Source: Psychrobacter sp. MF31 (lineage in GTDB: Bacteria; Pseudomonadota; Gammaproteobacteria; Pseudomonadales; Moraxellaceae). From it: a stretch of 64,000 nt of DNA. The first letter of the stretch is position 1. Each line of letters starts with the position of its first letter. The notes under the pieces were generated by a model, which saw only the letters and a list, made by a program, of their open reading frames with translations, was not told the DNA's origin and did not search any database. The DNA lies in the NCBI RefSeq assembly GCF_012847335.1, contig NZ_JABBDX010000002.1, forward strand, positions 124,001 to 188,000, given 5' to 3'. The position numbers were made by a program, and so were the translations under genes. This document shows positions 46,328-54,949 of the stretch, one piece after another.

Positions 46328-47155
46328 ATGAGCGATCATTGTCAATCAGCACTTGAATCAAGATTAATCAAGCTTGCTTGTCAGCCAAAACTGTCAAAGC
46401 ACAAGCTTGATATGCTCAGCCGATTTGCTTTTCCTGACCCCAAATTGGCAGATCCTGACGGCACAGGATTTGTGGCTTTGGGAGGCGATTTAGCGCCCGA
46501 TACGCTCATTGCTGCTTACGCTCAAGGCTTATTTCCGTGGTTTAATGAAGGCGAGCCGCAAGCGTGGTGGTGCCCTGAGCCGCGCTGTATCATCGTTCCA
46601 AGCAAATATTGCCCAAGTAAATCATTAAAAAAACAAGCCAAAGCTTCGCGCTGGCGATTGACGCTTAATCATGCCTTTGCTGAGGTTATCCAAGCTTGTA
46701 GCTTACCGCGAAGCTATTCGCCAACTGATGGCGATCATTCTTGGATTCATCAAACTATGATTGATGCTTATCAAGCGCTGCATCATGTGGGCTTTGCCCA
46801 TAGTTTGGAGGTTTGGGATGACGATAACGTCCTTATTGGCGGACTTTATGGCGTTAAAATCGGTCAGATTTATTTTGGCGAATCCATGTTTCATCAACAA
46901 GCTAATGCCTCAAAATTGGCGTTTTGGGGGCTGATAAAATTATGCCAACAAAGCGGCGTAGCGCTCGTTGATTGTCAACTTCCTAATCCGCATTTGATGA
47001 GCTTGGGCGCGGTGACCATGCCGCGCGCCGAGTTTTTAACCCAATTGCCCAAGCTGATTGAGGGGGTAAATGCCCATTGGCAGGCAGCAAACTATCAACC
47101 GCTGCCGGTCAGCCGACTTATAGCAGCTCAGCCTTGGCAATCTACCCCCAATTAA
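46328..47155 (+). CDS. aat: Leucyl/phenylalanyl-tRNA-protein transferase
   Basis: Aat adds Leu or Phe to N-terminal Lys or Arg of proteins and marks them for ClpAP degradation. The family core is plain: FPDPKLADPDGTGFVALGGDL, YAQGLFPWF, WWCPEPRCII, SWIHQTMIDAY and the GGLYGVKIGQIYFGESMFH motif. At 275 residues it is slightly longer than E. coli Aat (234), with an N-terminal extension of about 30 residues. A short AGGAT/ATCCT hairpin lies just before the ATG. Confidence 0.95.
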   Translation: MSDHCQSALESRLIKLACQPKLSKHKLDMLSRFAFPDPKLADPDGTGFVALGGDLAPDTLIAAYAQGLFPWFNEGEPQAWWCPEPRCIIVPSKYCPSKSLKKQAKASRWRLTLNHAFAEVIQACSLPRSYSPTDGDHSWIHQTMIDAYQALHHVGFAHSLEVWDDDNVLIGGLYGVKIGQIYFGESMFHQQANASKLAFWGLIKLCQQSGVALVDCQLPNPHLMSLGAVTMPRAEFLTQLPKLIEGVNAHWQAANYQPLPVSRLIAAQPWQSTPN

Positions 47156-47181
47156 TTTTTAGTTGATTATCGAATAACCCT

Positions 47182-47610
47182 ATGTCCACAGATTCAGAAT
47201 TTTTACTTATCGGCGCATTGGCTCGGCAAGCAAATACGACCAAAGACACCGTCCGCTATTATGACCAGCTAGGACTGCTCAAGTCTCGAAAGCGCCAAGC
47301 GGGGTCGCGGCTTTATACCGAGTTTCACCCTGAATGTATCGAGCGCATTGAGCTGATTAAAAGCGCCCAAGCGGTTGGCTTTACGCTCACTGAGCTTAAA
47401 GAAGGCTTAAACGATTATTACGATGGTCAGCTTGATATTGATGAACAATTACTCGTCAATAAGAAAAAACTTGAGCAACTAAAAAAGCAGCAAGCCAATG
47501 TCAATCTTATGATCAAGCAACTTAATGAACATATCGATATGTTAAATAAAATGAAAGCTGATAGCAAAAGCTCAATTAGCGCGGCGGATAATAAGAATAA
47601 TTCACTTTAA
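47182..47610 (+). CDS. MerR family transcriptional regulator
   Basis: The 142-residue protein has a MerR-type winged helix (residues about 8-75, including TKDTVRYYDQLGLLKSRKRQ and YTEFHPECIERIELIKSAQAVGFTL) and a C-terminal dimerisation coiled coil (about 85-130, Lys/Leu-rich). A metal-binding cysteine cluster is absent. The inducer is unknown; the only adjacent genes are aat upstream and the converging acetyltransferase. No Shine-Dalgarno is obvious. Confidence 0.9.
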   Translation: MSTDSEFLLIGALARQANTTKDTVRYYDQLGLLKSRKRQAGSRLYTEFHPECIERIELIKSAQAVGFTLTELKEGLNDYYDGQLDIDEQLLVNKKKLEQLKKQQANVNLMIKQLNEHIDMLNKMKADSKSSISAADNKNNSL

Positions 47611-47643
47611 TTAACGTCTGATTTTTTATTATCTCATGATTCA

Positions 47644-48105
47644 CTAATAGCTAAGTTGTAAAATTAGCGCATCCACTGAGGGCAAATTAGGCTGCTGATA
47701 ATACCCTTTTCGGTAATGGATCTTTTTAAAACCTTGACGGTCATAAAGGTTAATAGCAGCACTATTGTCCGCACGAACTTCTAGCATCAATTGCATGACG
47801 TTATTTTTAATAAGCGTTTCGTGAAGGGCGCTAAATAACTGACTGGCAATCCCTTGGCGTTGATAATCAGGATGCGTTCCTATCCGTAAGATTTCCGCTT
47901 GCTCAAACAAGATTTGATATAAGCAGTAACCAACAATCTCGCTGGTTTCTGTGATTGCTAATAATAAATAATAACTGCTCTGAACTAATAGCTCATTTAG
48001 AGTCTCTTCATCCCAAGCATCCATCGGCTGAACCATAGCTTCAATGGCAGCAACAGCTTTTAGTTGTAAGTTATCCGTAGTTTCTTGATATTCTTGAATT
48101 ATCAT
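47644..48105 (-). CDS. rimI: GNAT acetyltransferase, probable RimI (ribosomal protein S18 alanine N-acetyltransferase)
   Basis: The 153-residue protein starts at the ATG at 48105, with no clear Shine-Dalgarno. The frame is open upstream to a TTG at 48144. GNAT motifs: ILRIGTHPDYQRQGIASQL (acetyl-CoA loop) and MLEVRADNSAAINLYDRQGFKKIHYRKGYY, the latter a RimI signature. A downstream hydrophobic LILQL segment closes the fold. RimI acetylates the N-terminal Ala of S18. It converges with the MerR gene and ends 33 bases from it. Confidence 0.85.
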   Translation of the reverse strand: MIIQEYQETTDNLQLKAVAAIEAMVQPMDAWDEETLNELLVQSSYYLLLAITETSEIVGYCLYQILFEQAEILRIGTHPDYQRQGIASQLFSALHETLIKNNVMQLMLEVRADNSAAINLYDRQGFKKIHYRKGYYQQPNLPSVDALILQLSY

Positions 48106-48165
48106 AATGTTAATATTAATTTTCAATAGAATTGATTTAACCAATTTCTAGCCACAGTTTAGCCA

Positions 48166-48196
48166 CAAAAAAACCGCCCAAATCGGACGGTTTTTT
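48166..48196 (-). terminator. Rho-independent terminator of the tuf operon
   Basis: On the minus strand ACCGTCC/GGGCGGT with a 5-base loop is followed by seven T residues, 22 bases past the tuf stop and before the rimI start. Confidence 0.92.
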
Positions 48197-48218
48197 CAAT
48201 CACTAGCAAGCGCTTGGA

Positions 48219-49409
48219 TTAGTCACGAACGTTGGCAACAACGCCTGCGCCAACCGTACGACCGCCTTCACGGATTGCAAAGCGAAGACCTTTGTCCATC
48301 GCGATTGGGTGGATCAATTCCACGCCCATCTCAACGTTGTCGCCTGGCATAACCATTTCAGTACCGTCTTGCAATTGGATCGCACCAGTCACGTCCGTAG
48401 TACGGAAGTAGAACTGTGGACGATAGCCATTCAAGAATGGGGTGTGACGACCACCTTCTTCTTTTGATAAGACGTAAACTTCAGCGTCAAATTTGGTGTG
48501 CGGGGTGATTGAACCAGGTTTTGCCAATACTTGACCACGTTGAACGTCTTCACGCTTGGTACCGCGAAGTAGAACGCCACAGTTTTCACCAGCGCGACCT
48601 TCGTCAAGCAATTTGCGGAACATTTCAACACCGGTACAGGTGGTTTTTTGTGTTGGGCGGATACCGACGATTTCAATTTCGTCACCAACTTTTACGATTC
48701 CTGATTCAACACGACCAGTTACTACGGTACCACGACCTGAGATTGAGAAGACGTCTTCGATTGGCATGAGGAATGCTTTGTCGATGTCACGCTCAGGCTC
48801 TGGGATGTAGGTGTCAAGAGTATTCAAAAGCTCTTGAACTGCTGGCTCACCGTATTTGCCATCTTTGCCGTTTAGGGCTTCTAAAGCTGAGCCTTTGATG
48901 ATTGGGGTGTCATCACCTGGGAAGTCGTAGTCGCTAAGTAATTCACGAACTTCCATTTCTACGAGCTCAAGCAGTTCTTCGTCGTCAACCATGTCGCATT
49001 TGTTCATGAAGACGATGATGTACGGTACACCAACCTGACGAGACAATAGGATGTGCTCGCGGGTCTGTGGCATTGGGCCGTCAGTGGCTGATACCACGAG
49101 GATTGCGCCGTCCATTTGAGCCGCACCGGTGATCATGTTTTTAACATAGTCGGCGTGACCTGGGCAGTCGACGTGAGCATAGTGACGCTCTGGGGTGTCA
49201 TATTCAATGTGGCTGGTGTTGATGGTGATGCCACGCGCTTTTTCTTCAGGGGCGCTGTCAATGGCTGCGTAGTCTTTGGCTTCGCCGCCTGAGGTTTTTG
49301 CAGCAACGGTTGCGATCGCTGCAGTTAGGGTGGTTTTGCCATGGTCAACGTGTCCGATGGTGCCGACGTTGACGTGGGGCTTGTTGCGTTCAAACTTGGC
49401 CTTTGCCAT
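48219..49409 (-). CDS. tuf: Elongation factor Tu
   Basis: EF-Tu carries aminoacyl-tRNA to the ribosome as a GTP complex. The 396-residue protein has G1 [11 protein letters not shown]3 DCPGHADY, G4 NKCDMVD and the three-domain layout. GAGGAAA precedes the ATG. It follows four tRNA genes on the same strand in the order Thr-Tyr-Gly-Thr-tuf, identical to the E. coli tufB operon. Confidence 0.99.
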   Translation of the reverse strand: MAKAKFERNKPHVNVGTIGHVDHGKTTLTAAIATVAAKTSGGEAKDYAAIDSAPEEKARGITINTSHIEYDTPERHYAHVDCPGHADYVKNMITGAAQMDGAILVVSATDGPMPQTREHILLSRQVGVPYIIVFMNKCDMVDDEELLELVEMEVRELLSDYDFPGDDTPIIKGSALEALNGKDGKYGEPAVQELLNTLDTYIPEPERDIDKAFLMPIEDVFSISGRGTVVTGRVESGIVKVGDEIEIVGIRPTQKTTCTGVEMFRKLLDEGRAGENCGVLLRGTKREDVQRGQVLAKPGSITPHTKFDAEVYVLSKEEGGRHTPFLNGYRPQFYFRTTDVTGAIQLQDGTEMVMPGDNVEMGVELIHPIAMDKGLRFAIREGGRTVGAGVVANVRD

Positions 49410-49676
49410 GGAGTTTTCCTCTTTATTGTTGAATCTTTAAACATCAAAGATTGATAAATAGCTGATTGACGGCTTATGATTCCAACCATCAAACCGTTGA
49501 CGCTATGGGTAAAGCTGTTCTTACTAAGAATAAATCTAAAAAAGCATTCTGACAGCACTAAAAGGCAACACCTCGGTGTTACCTTAAAATTCTTTTTTGC
49601 CGAGTGATCAAGATGCTATTCAATATTAATCAAAGCTTAATTTTTAGGTGAAATAAAAATGTCACTTTACAAAATT

Positions 49677-49751
<75 letters not shown>

Positions 49752-49851
49752 TTGATTACTATAATCAATAAATTATAGTTTAAAAAAATATCACTCGCAG
49801 TAATTTATAAACTGTGGTGATATTGGGTACTGATAGTAACTGCGTTCTTAT

Positions 49852-49925
49852 TGGAGCGGGCGGCGGGAATCGAACCCGCGTCATCAGCTTGGAAGGCTGA
49901 GGTGTTACCATTATACCACGCCCGC
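49852..49925 (-). tRNA. tRNA-Gly (anticodon TCC)
   Basis: A 74-base cloverleaf: acceptor GCGGGCG/CGCCCGC, anticodon loop CTTCCAA giving TCC, T arm GGTTCGATTCC, encoded CCA. Confidence 0.97.
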
Positions 49926-49985
49926 GATACTTAAATTATCTGGACTCTTTTGTGAGTATGGATAACAAAGAACGTCTTAAAAAAA

Positions 49986-50069
49986 TGGTGGTGGGGGAAG
50001 GATTCGAACCTTCGAAGCTTTCGCGACAGATTTACAGTCTGTTGGGTTTGACCGCTCCCCAACCCCACC
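49986..50069 (-). tRNA. tRNA-Tyr (anticodon GTA)
   Basis: A class II tRNA of 84 bases with a long variable arm. The acceptor is GGTGGGG/CCCCACC, the anticodon loop CTGTAAA gives GTA, and CCA is encoded. Confidence 0.97.
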
Positions 50070-50115
50070 GAATCATCATTTAAAATATAAACTTTTAAAT
50101 GATCGCTTTAAAAGA

Positions 50116-50191
<76 letters not shown>

Positions 50192-50213
50192 GTGATCTCT
50201 TAAAGTGGGGAGT

Positions 50214-50241
50214 ATTCTAGCAAATATTTGATAAAACGCAA
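50214..50241 (-). promoter_or_regulatory. Sigma70 promoter of the tRNA-tuf operon
   Basis: On the minus strand TTGCGT (50236-50241) and TAGAAT (50214-50219) are 16 bases apart. The discriminator after the -10 is C-rich (ACTCCCC), as in stringently controlled stable-RNA promoters. The first tRNA begins 22 bases downstream of the -10. Confidence 0.8.
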
Positions 50242-50351
50242 CCCCTTTTTTTAACTTTTTAGCAATTAATTTCAATATAATCATTAACTGATTGATTACT
50301 CTGTGAATTTAATTGCAATTTTTTTTACTGCCCTTACTTGTCTTTCCTATT

Positions 50352-51854
50352 TTAACGGATTCTTAAGCCATCGCAAGCCATTTTTACCGCTTTCACAAGG
50401 GCTAAGGCTTTTTTATTGGTTTCATCCCATTCGGATTCAGGAATGGAGTCGGCAACAACCCCTGCCCCTGCTTGAATATGGATTTTGCCGCGGCGCATCA
50501 CGGCGGTGCGAATAGCAATGGCGGTATCCATGTTGCCATGCCAACCAAGGTAACCCACCGAGCCGCCAAAGACGGTTCTGCGAACCGGCTCGACTTCGTC
50601 AATAATTTGCATAGCGCGGATTTTGGGCGCTCCTGATAACGTTCCTGCGGGGAAAGTTGCACAAAATACGTCTAACGCGTCTTTATCTGGCAATATATCA
50701 CCCTCAACATTGGAGGCAATGTGCATGACTTGCGAGTAGCGCTCAATAAACATTTTTTCAGTAACTTTAACGCTGCCAAATTTACAGACGCGACCGATGT
50801 CATTGCGACCTAAGTCAATGAGCATGACGTGCTCGGCGATTTCTTTGGTGTCCGCAAGCAGCTCTTGCTCCAGTGCTAAGTCCTCGGCTTCATCTTGACC
50901 GCGTTTTCGTGTTCCGGCAAGCGGACGAACGGTAACCTTACCATTTTCAATCCGTGATAAGATTTCAGGCGACGCCCCAATAATATCAAAGCGTTTGTGA
51001 TCATTGAGCGTATAGCCGTGGACTAAAAATAAGTAAGGTGAAGGATTTAAGAATCGGAGCGCCCGATAAACGGCTAAGGAATCTCCTGAATAATTGGCGG
51101 TCAATCGCTGAGCTGGAACGACTTGCATAACGTCGCCTGCAAGAATATAATCTTTGATTTTATTCACATCGTCGCAATATTTTTGCTGACCGGTTTGCGA
51201 AACAAATTTAGGCGTCGGCATAATTGGCGCACTTAAATCGGGCATTTCGGCAAGCTTATCTTCAATTTTTTCAAGCTCGCGAATGGCGGCGCTATAACCA
51301 TCCTCAGCATTGCAATCGGCATAAACGATGATGGAAAGCGTGTTTTCTAAATTATCAAAAACGATCACGCTCATCGACAGCATCAGCCACATATCAGGAA
51401 GCATCATTGGGTTTGGTGCGTCAGATTTGCCCACGCTTGGCTCAATTACCCGAACCAAATCATAACCAAAATAGCCGACTAAACCACCGCTAAAGCTTGG
51501 TAAGGTGGGAAGGTCGTCCGAACTTGGCATTTTATACTGCGTCATTAAATTGCGAATAAAGTCAAACGGGTCATCAACGGCGCTGATTTCGATGTCACAT
51601 TCTTTTTTGACCATCATTTGACCGTCGCCAAACTGCAAAATCAAGTCGCTACCAAGACCAATCATCGAATAGCGTGCCCAACGCTCACCGCCCACCACCG
51701 ACTCAAACAAATACGCCGAGCCGCTCAAATCGCGAACTTTAGAGAATACAGAAACAGGTGTTTGGGCATCCATCAAGCGCTTTTTTACCAAAGGCGCATG
51801 GCTAAAGCCTTTTTCTTTAAAGGTTTGATAGTCATCAAAAGTCATCATAGTCAT
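50352..51854 (-). CDS. trpE: Anthranilate synthase component I
   Basis: TrpE makes anthranilate from chorismate, using ammonia from a TrpG glutaminase that is not in this window. The ~500-residue enzyme has the chorismate-binding motifs RPLAGTRKRG, LADTKEIAEHVMLIDLGRND and PAGTLSGAPKIRAMQ. The LFESVVGGERWARYS segment corresponds to the Trp-feedback (LLES-type) site. Three closely spaced ATGs (51854, 51848, 51845) follow a TTG and none has a strong Shine-Dalgarno, so the exact start is uncertain. The region upstream is a degraded scar. No trpG or other trp gene is visible. Confidence 0.95.
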   Translation of the reverse strand: MTMMTFDDYQTFKEKGFSHAPLVKKRLMDAQTPVSVFSKVRDLSGSAYLFESVVGGERWARYSMIGLGSDLILQFGDGQMMVKKECDIEISAVDDPFDFIRNLMTQYKMPSSDDLPTLPSFSGGLVGYFGYDLVRVIEPSVGKSDAPNPMMLPDMWLMLSMSVIVFDNLENTLSIIVYADCNAEDGYSAAIRELEKIEDKLAEMPDLSAPIMPTPKFVSQTGQQKYCDDVNKIKDYILAGDVMQVVPAQRLTANYSGDSLAVYRALRFLNPSPYLFLVHGYTLNDHKRFDIIGASPEILSRIENGKVTVRPLAGTRKRGQDEAEDLALEQELLADTKEIAEHVMLIDLGRNDIGRVCKFGSVKVTEKMFIERYSQVMHIASNVEGDILPDKDALDVFCATFPAGTLSGAPKIRAMQIIDEVEPVRRTVFGGSVGYLGWHGNMDTAIAIRTAVMRRGKIHIQAGAGVVADSIPESEWDETNKKALALVKAVKMACDGLRIR

Positions 51855-51855
51855 C

Positions 51856-51954
51856 GGTCTCAGAGCCAACGCTTGGCAAGGTCAGCAAGCTATCGGGTTT
51901 ACCATTAACACGCTAAAAGGGCAAACCGTTACTGTAAAAGATATTAAAAAATAA
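51856..51954 (+). pseudogene. Possible 3' coding fragment of unknown gene
   Basis: Reading plus-strand codons in frame with a stop at 51952-51954 gives a polar, protein-like tail that includes WQGQQAIGFTI and TVTVKDIKK. It begins at the 5' edge of trpE on the opposite strand and ends 8 bases before the IS remnant. It has no start codon and is much too short for the ORF to be a gene. I cannot name the parent protein. It may be chance reading. Confidence 0.3.
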
Positions 51955-51962
51955 AAAGAGGG

Positions 51963-52125
51963 TTAGGGCGTGTCCTCATTTTAAAATGGTGATAAATTGC
52001 TGCCAAACAAGGAAAATAGCGCCGATAATATCAAGACATTAGCGAGCTAGTTGACGCAGTTTGACAAAATTTAGTCCTTTTTTAGCCCATTTAGAGAGCA
52101 TCGTTTGAATTAAAGACGTCCTAAA
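51963..52125 (-). mobile_element. Insertion-sequence remnant with internal deletion
   Basis: A ~163-base element has imperfect inverted ends: TTAGGGCGTGTCCTCATT on the left and, read on the minus strand, TTTAGGACGTC on the right. The right end is a near copy of the solo repeat at 30136-30173. Minus-strand translation near the left end gives the hydrophobic tail IIGAIFLVWQQFITILK and a stop placed directly against the IS end. That is how transposase genes of many small ISs finish. Most of the transposase is missing. I cannot name the IS family. Confidence 0.65.
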
Positions 52126-52263
52126 GCACTATTAAAAGTAAAAGCTAAAAATAAAAGCGCTTATCTTTGGGTTACTACGAATTTTAAACGCAATAAGACC
52201 TACCAGTATAACAAAACTGGCGGTCTCATTGAGCGCTTAGATGTTGTTTGGCAAAAAATTTAA
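52126..52263 (+). pseudogene. Coding fragment truncated by the IS remnant
   Basis: Beginning exactly at the right edge of the IS remnant, 45 sense codons run to a stop at 52261-52263. They encode protein-like sequence with KSAYLWVTTNFKRNKT, YQYNKTGGLIERLD and VVWQKI. There is no start codon or ribosome-binding site. This looks like the C-terminus of a gene cut by the insertion, in the same register as the fragment before the element. The parent protein is not recognised. The same bases can form a hairpin (AGACC/GGTCT, CCAGT/ACTGG at 52196-52226). Confidence 0.45.
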
Positions 52264-52298
52264 TGTTAAAAATGACTTAGCATTTTAAATTTTGCGCG

Positions 52299-53780
52299 TT
52301 ACATCCCGCCCATATTGAATAGCCAAATTGCCGCACCAATGATAATGATGACAATAAATACCCAAATAAACCAACTGCCGCTTGGTTTTTTGGTTTCCAA
52401 ATGATCAGGGTTAGCAGGATTATTTAATGCTTGATCAAGCGCATTATTGCCCTGAGTGCCAACATCACGCGGCGCTCCTAAGTTTGCCGTTCCGGTAAAC
52501 TGTCCCGTTGCCGCTTGCTTGGCGCGTAAAATATCGGGGTCAGCTTCTTCTTGTAGTGGCGTGGTGGTCGTTTTGTCGTGATCGCTTGCAAGTTGCGCGC
52601 TTTGGCTCATATTTTCAGGAACAATCGGCGCCGCATCAGGCTCTGCAATCAGTGGCGCTTCAAGAACTGGATCGCTAATTAATGACTCCTCAACAACAGG
52701 AGTTTGGGCAGACGAAGGCGTTTCCAAATTTACTGATTGAGCAGGAGCGCTACTGGTCAACGCTTCATCGTCATCTAATTTTGGCTTTAAGCTTTTCACT
52801 AAATGGTCATCCTTAAACGGTTGCTCTTGAACAGGCGATTCATCGGCGATGGCGGGAGTTGAATCTGCGACCGAACCTTCTTGTAACGGATCAGGAAGAC
52901 TGTCTTCAAGCTCGGCGCTGTCACTTGATGCCGGATGAACCTGAGATACGTCATTAAGCTGCTTGTCATAGTCGTTCATGATATCTTTTTGCGCCGACTC
53001 GGCAACGGGTTGAGTATCTGCGATACCTTCTTCTAACGGATCAGGAATGCTGTCCTCAAGCGTTGCGCTCTCAATATGATCCTCTGTGCCATTTGGTTGA
53101 GTTGCGTCCTCAGCTGCCGATCGAACTTCTAAAATGTCCACGCGATCTTCATTTTTAACCACAACCTCAAGCGGCTCGGCGGTGGTATCAGTCGCAACTG
53201 GCATTTGCTCATGACTGTTCTTATCGTGATCATGAAGCGGGATGGCTTCAATCACTTCCGGTTCTAAGATGTTAGTTGGGGCTTGTGTATTGTCCGCTGC
53301 TAAATCAGTTGGTAAAACATCAGCATCCAAAATCTCGCTTGGTTCAATAATATCTGAATCTTCTGGCGCTACTAAAATTGGCGTAGGCTCAGCGTCTTGA
53401 AGCTTATTCACATGAAAGCCAAAACTTGCAAAGCTGATCGTATCTTCAGGCTTTAAGTATTTTGACTTGTTGCTTTCGATGCGCTGATCGTTGATAAATG
53501 TGCCGTTTGAGGAGTCCAAATCTTTGACGTAAAGCTTGTCATTTAGCACGCTTAAAATTGCATGATTTCGCGACACTTCTTTACTGCCCAGCACCACATC
53601 GTTGTCACTGCCGCGACCGACCGATAGGCTGTCAGTTACGGTCAATTGCAGTCTGCCAAGCGCTTCTGATATCGCGCTCAGCTGCCAAGTTGAACTTAAC
53701 GCCTCATCACCAAGCACAGGCGTATCGCTTGCGTCTTGAGAATTTATATTATTATTTAAAGGATCGGCAGATTGGGTCAT
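52299..53780 (-). CDS. FHA-domain protein with C-terminal membrane anchor
   Basis: The 493-residue protein has a forkhead-associated domain at about 40-130: LSVGRGSDNDVVLGSKEVSRNHAIL, DLDSSNGTFIND, which binds phosphothreonine. A long acidic linker (about 140-445) contains two related units, LEDSIPDPLEEG and LEDSLPDPLQEG. One transmembrane segment follows at the C-terminus (about 470-490). It therefore probably presents the FHA domain in the cytoplasm from the inner membrane. No Ser/Thr kinase gene is present in the window to act as partner. Confidence 0.9.
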   Translation of the reverse strand: MTQSADPLNNNINSQDASDTPVLGDEALSSTWQLSAISEALGRLQLTVTDSLSVGRGSDNDVVLGSKEVSRNHAILSVLNDKLYVKDLDSSNGTFINDQRIESNKSKYLKPEDTISFASFGFHVNKLQDAEPTPILVAPEDSDIIEPSEILDADVLPTDLAADNTQAPTNILEPEVIEAIPLHDHDKNSHEQMPVATDTTAEPLEVVVKNEDRVDILEVRSAAEDATQPNGTEDHIESATLEDSIPDPLEEGIADTQPVAESAQKDIMNDYDKQLNDVSQVHPASSDSAELEDSLPDPLQEGSVADSTPAIADESPVQEQPFKDDHLVKSLKPKLDDDEALTSSAPAQSVNLETPSSAQTPVVEESLISDPVLEAPLIAEPDAAPIVPENMSQSAQLASDHDKTTTTPLQEEADPDILRAKQAATGQFTGTANLGAPRDVGTQGNNALDQALNNPANPDHLETKKPSGSWFIWVFIVIIIIGAAIWLFNMGGM

Positions 53781-53891
53781 GATTTGGTGCTCCTAATTTT
53801 TGTTATGACAGTTTATTGTCTTAAGCTCATTATCGTTGTGTCGTTATAATTATTGCGCAGGTTTTAAAAAATGATTAATTTTAACTTTAGC

Positions 53892-54722
53892 TTATTTAAC
53901 CACATATTGCGGCTTAATAATGCCATTTAATTGCTGATAAGGGATGGTTAACGTTGGCATTCCTGACGCATAAGGCGCAATGGCATAAGGCTGATATAAA
54001 AGATCAACACCTTTATCTGTCAGCATAATGTTGTCACTGAGCGAAAACGGCCAATTTTTCTCATAGTTTTTTAGATCTTTATCAAAGGTTGCCACCCATT
54101 TTTTATAAGCATCATAAGCTTGCGCTTCAAATTTAGGCTTTTTACCTGTGATTAAAATATCATTCAATTTAATTTGGCGTTTGAGTTTTTGATCAAACAT
54201 TAAATTTTCGCGGTAAGGTATGCCATGAGCGCCACCAGTGAACTCATAGCTGTCGATTTTAATCAGCTCAACATCATTTACGTGACCCACATAACTTGGC
54301 GTCACGCTCAGCTCATACGACCATTTGTAATCGCGCGGCGCTTCTTTAAACTGCGCTCGGCTAAAGGCATCCAGCGCCGTTTTGGTCGCTTGATTGCTGG
54401 TTGCTGTGCTTGCAGGTTTATCACTAATACCGTGGTTAATTACCAAGTTATTCACGCGTTTATTAACCAAAGTATCAATCCAGCTTTGGTTGCTTTTTAA
54501 ATGCTGAATTTCAATATTGGGGCAGTTATTTTTATCATTGCAACGCTTTTGAACGTCAGTGGGCAGCGAATAACTAAAATACTCCGTTTCACTGATGAAA
54601 TTTGCCGCTTGCGCTGGAGCAAAGCTTGCCGCAAGCAAAACGGAAACAGCGGCTAATGGCAAAGACTTAGTCTGCAAAAGGTTTTTTGCTTTAGCTTGAG
54701 AGGCTGACGAACAGGTTATCAT
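53892..54722 (-). CDS. DUF3298/RsiV-like domain exported protein
   Basis: The start at 54722 has GGAG 6 bases upstream and yields a signal peptide (about residues 1-40, cleavage near AQA-AN); the frame is open further to 54773. The mature protein has the DUF3298 signatures SYEFTGGAHGIPYRENLMFD, LNDIL and a C-terminal segment QPYAIAPYASGMPTLTIPY. Relatives include the RsiV lysozyme-sensing anti-sigma factor, but this protein has no cytoplasmic domain. The function is unknown. It probably forms a monocistronic unit. Confidence 0.85.
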   Translation of the reverse strand: MITCSSASQAKAKNLLQTKSLPLAAVSVLLAASFAPAQAANFISETEYFSYSLPTDVQKRCNDKNNCPNIEIQHLKSNQSWIDTLVNKRVNNLVINHGISDKPASTATSNQATKTALDAFSRAQFKEAPRDYKWSYELSVTPSYVGHVNDVELIKIDSYEFTGGAHGIPYRENLMFDQKLKRQIKLNDILITGKKPKFEAQAYDAYKKWVATFDKDLKNYEKNWPFSLSDNIMLTDKGVDLLYQPYAIAPYASGMPTLTIPYQQLNGIIKPQYVVK

Positions 54723-54899
54723 GATTTGCTCCACGTTACTTGACTCTAAAATACTTGACCCTAAAATGCTCACAAAGGCTGCAAGCTCAGCTCTAATTTT
54801 AGCGTAAGATATTTTGGCAAATGTTGAAACAATGTTTAAGTTATATCATGATTGTATGGCAATTTAAGCTGACTTGAAGCAAATTTTGGCAAAATGACA

Positions 54900-54934
54900 C
54901 AAAAAAGCATGGTCAGCCGCGCCATGCTTTTTTA
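54900..54934 (-). terminator. Rho-independent terminator of prfC
   Basis: On the minus strand AAAAAAGCATGG/CCATGCTTTTTT with a 9-base loop, ending in T residues, 16 bases past the prfC stop. The stem would also work for the converging strand. Confidence 0.9.
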
Positions 54935-54949
54935 TTGAAGCTTAAGCGA

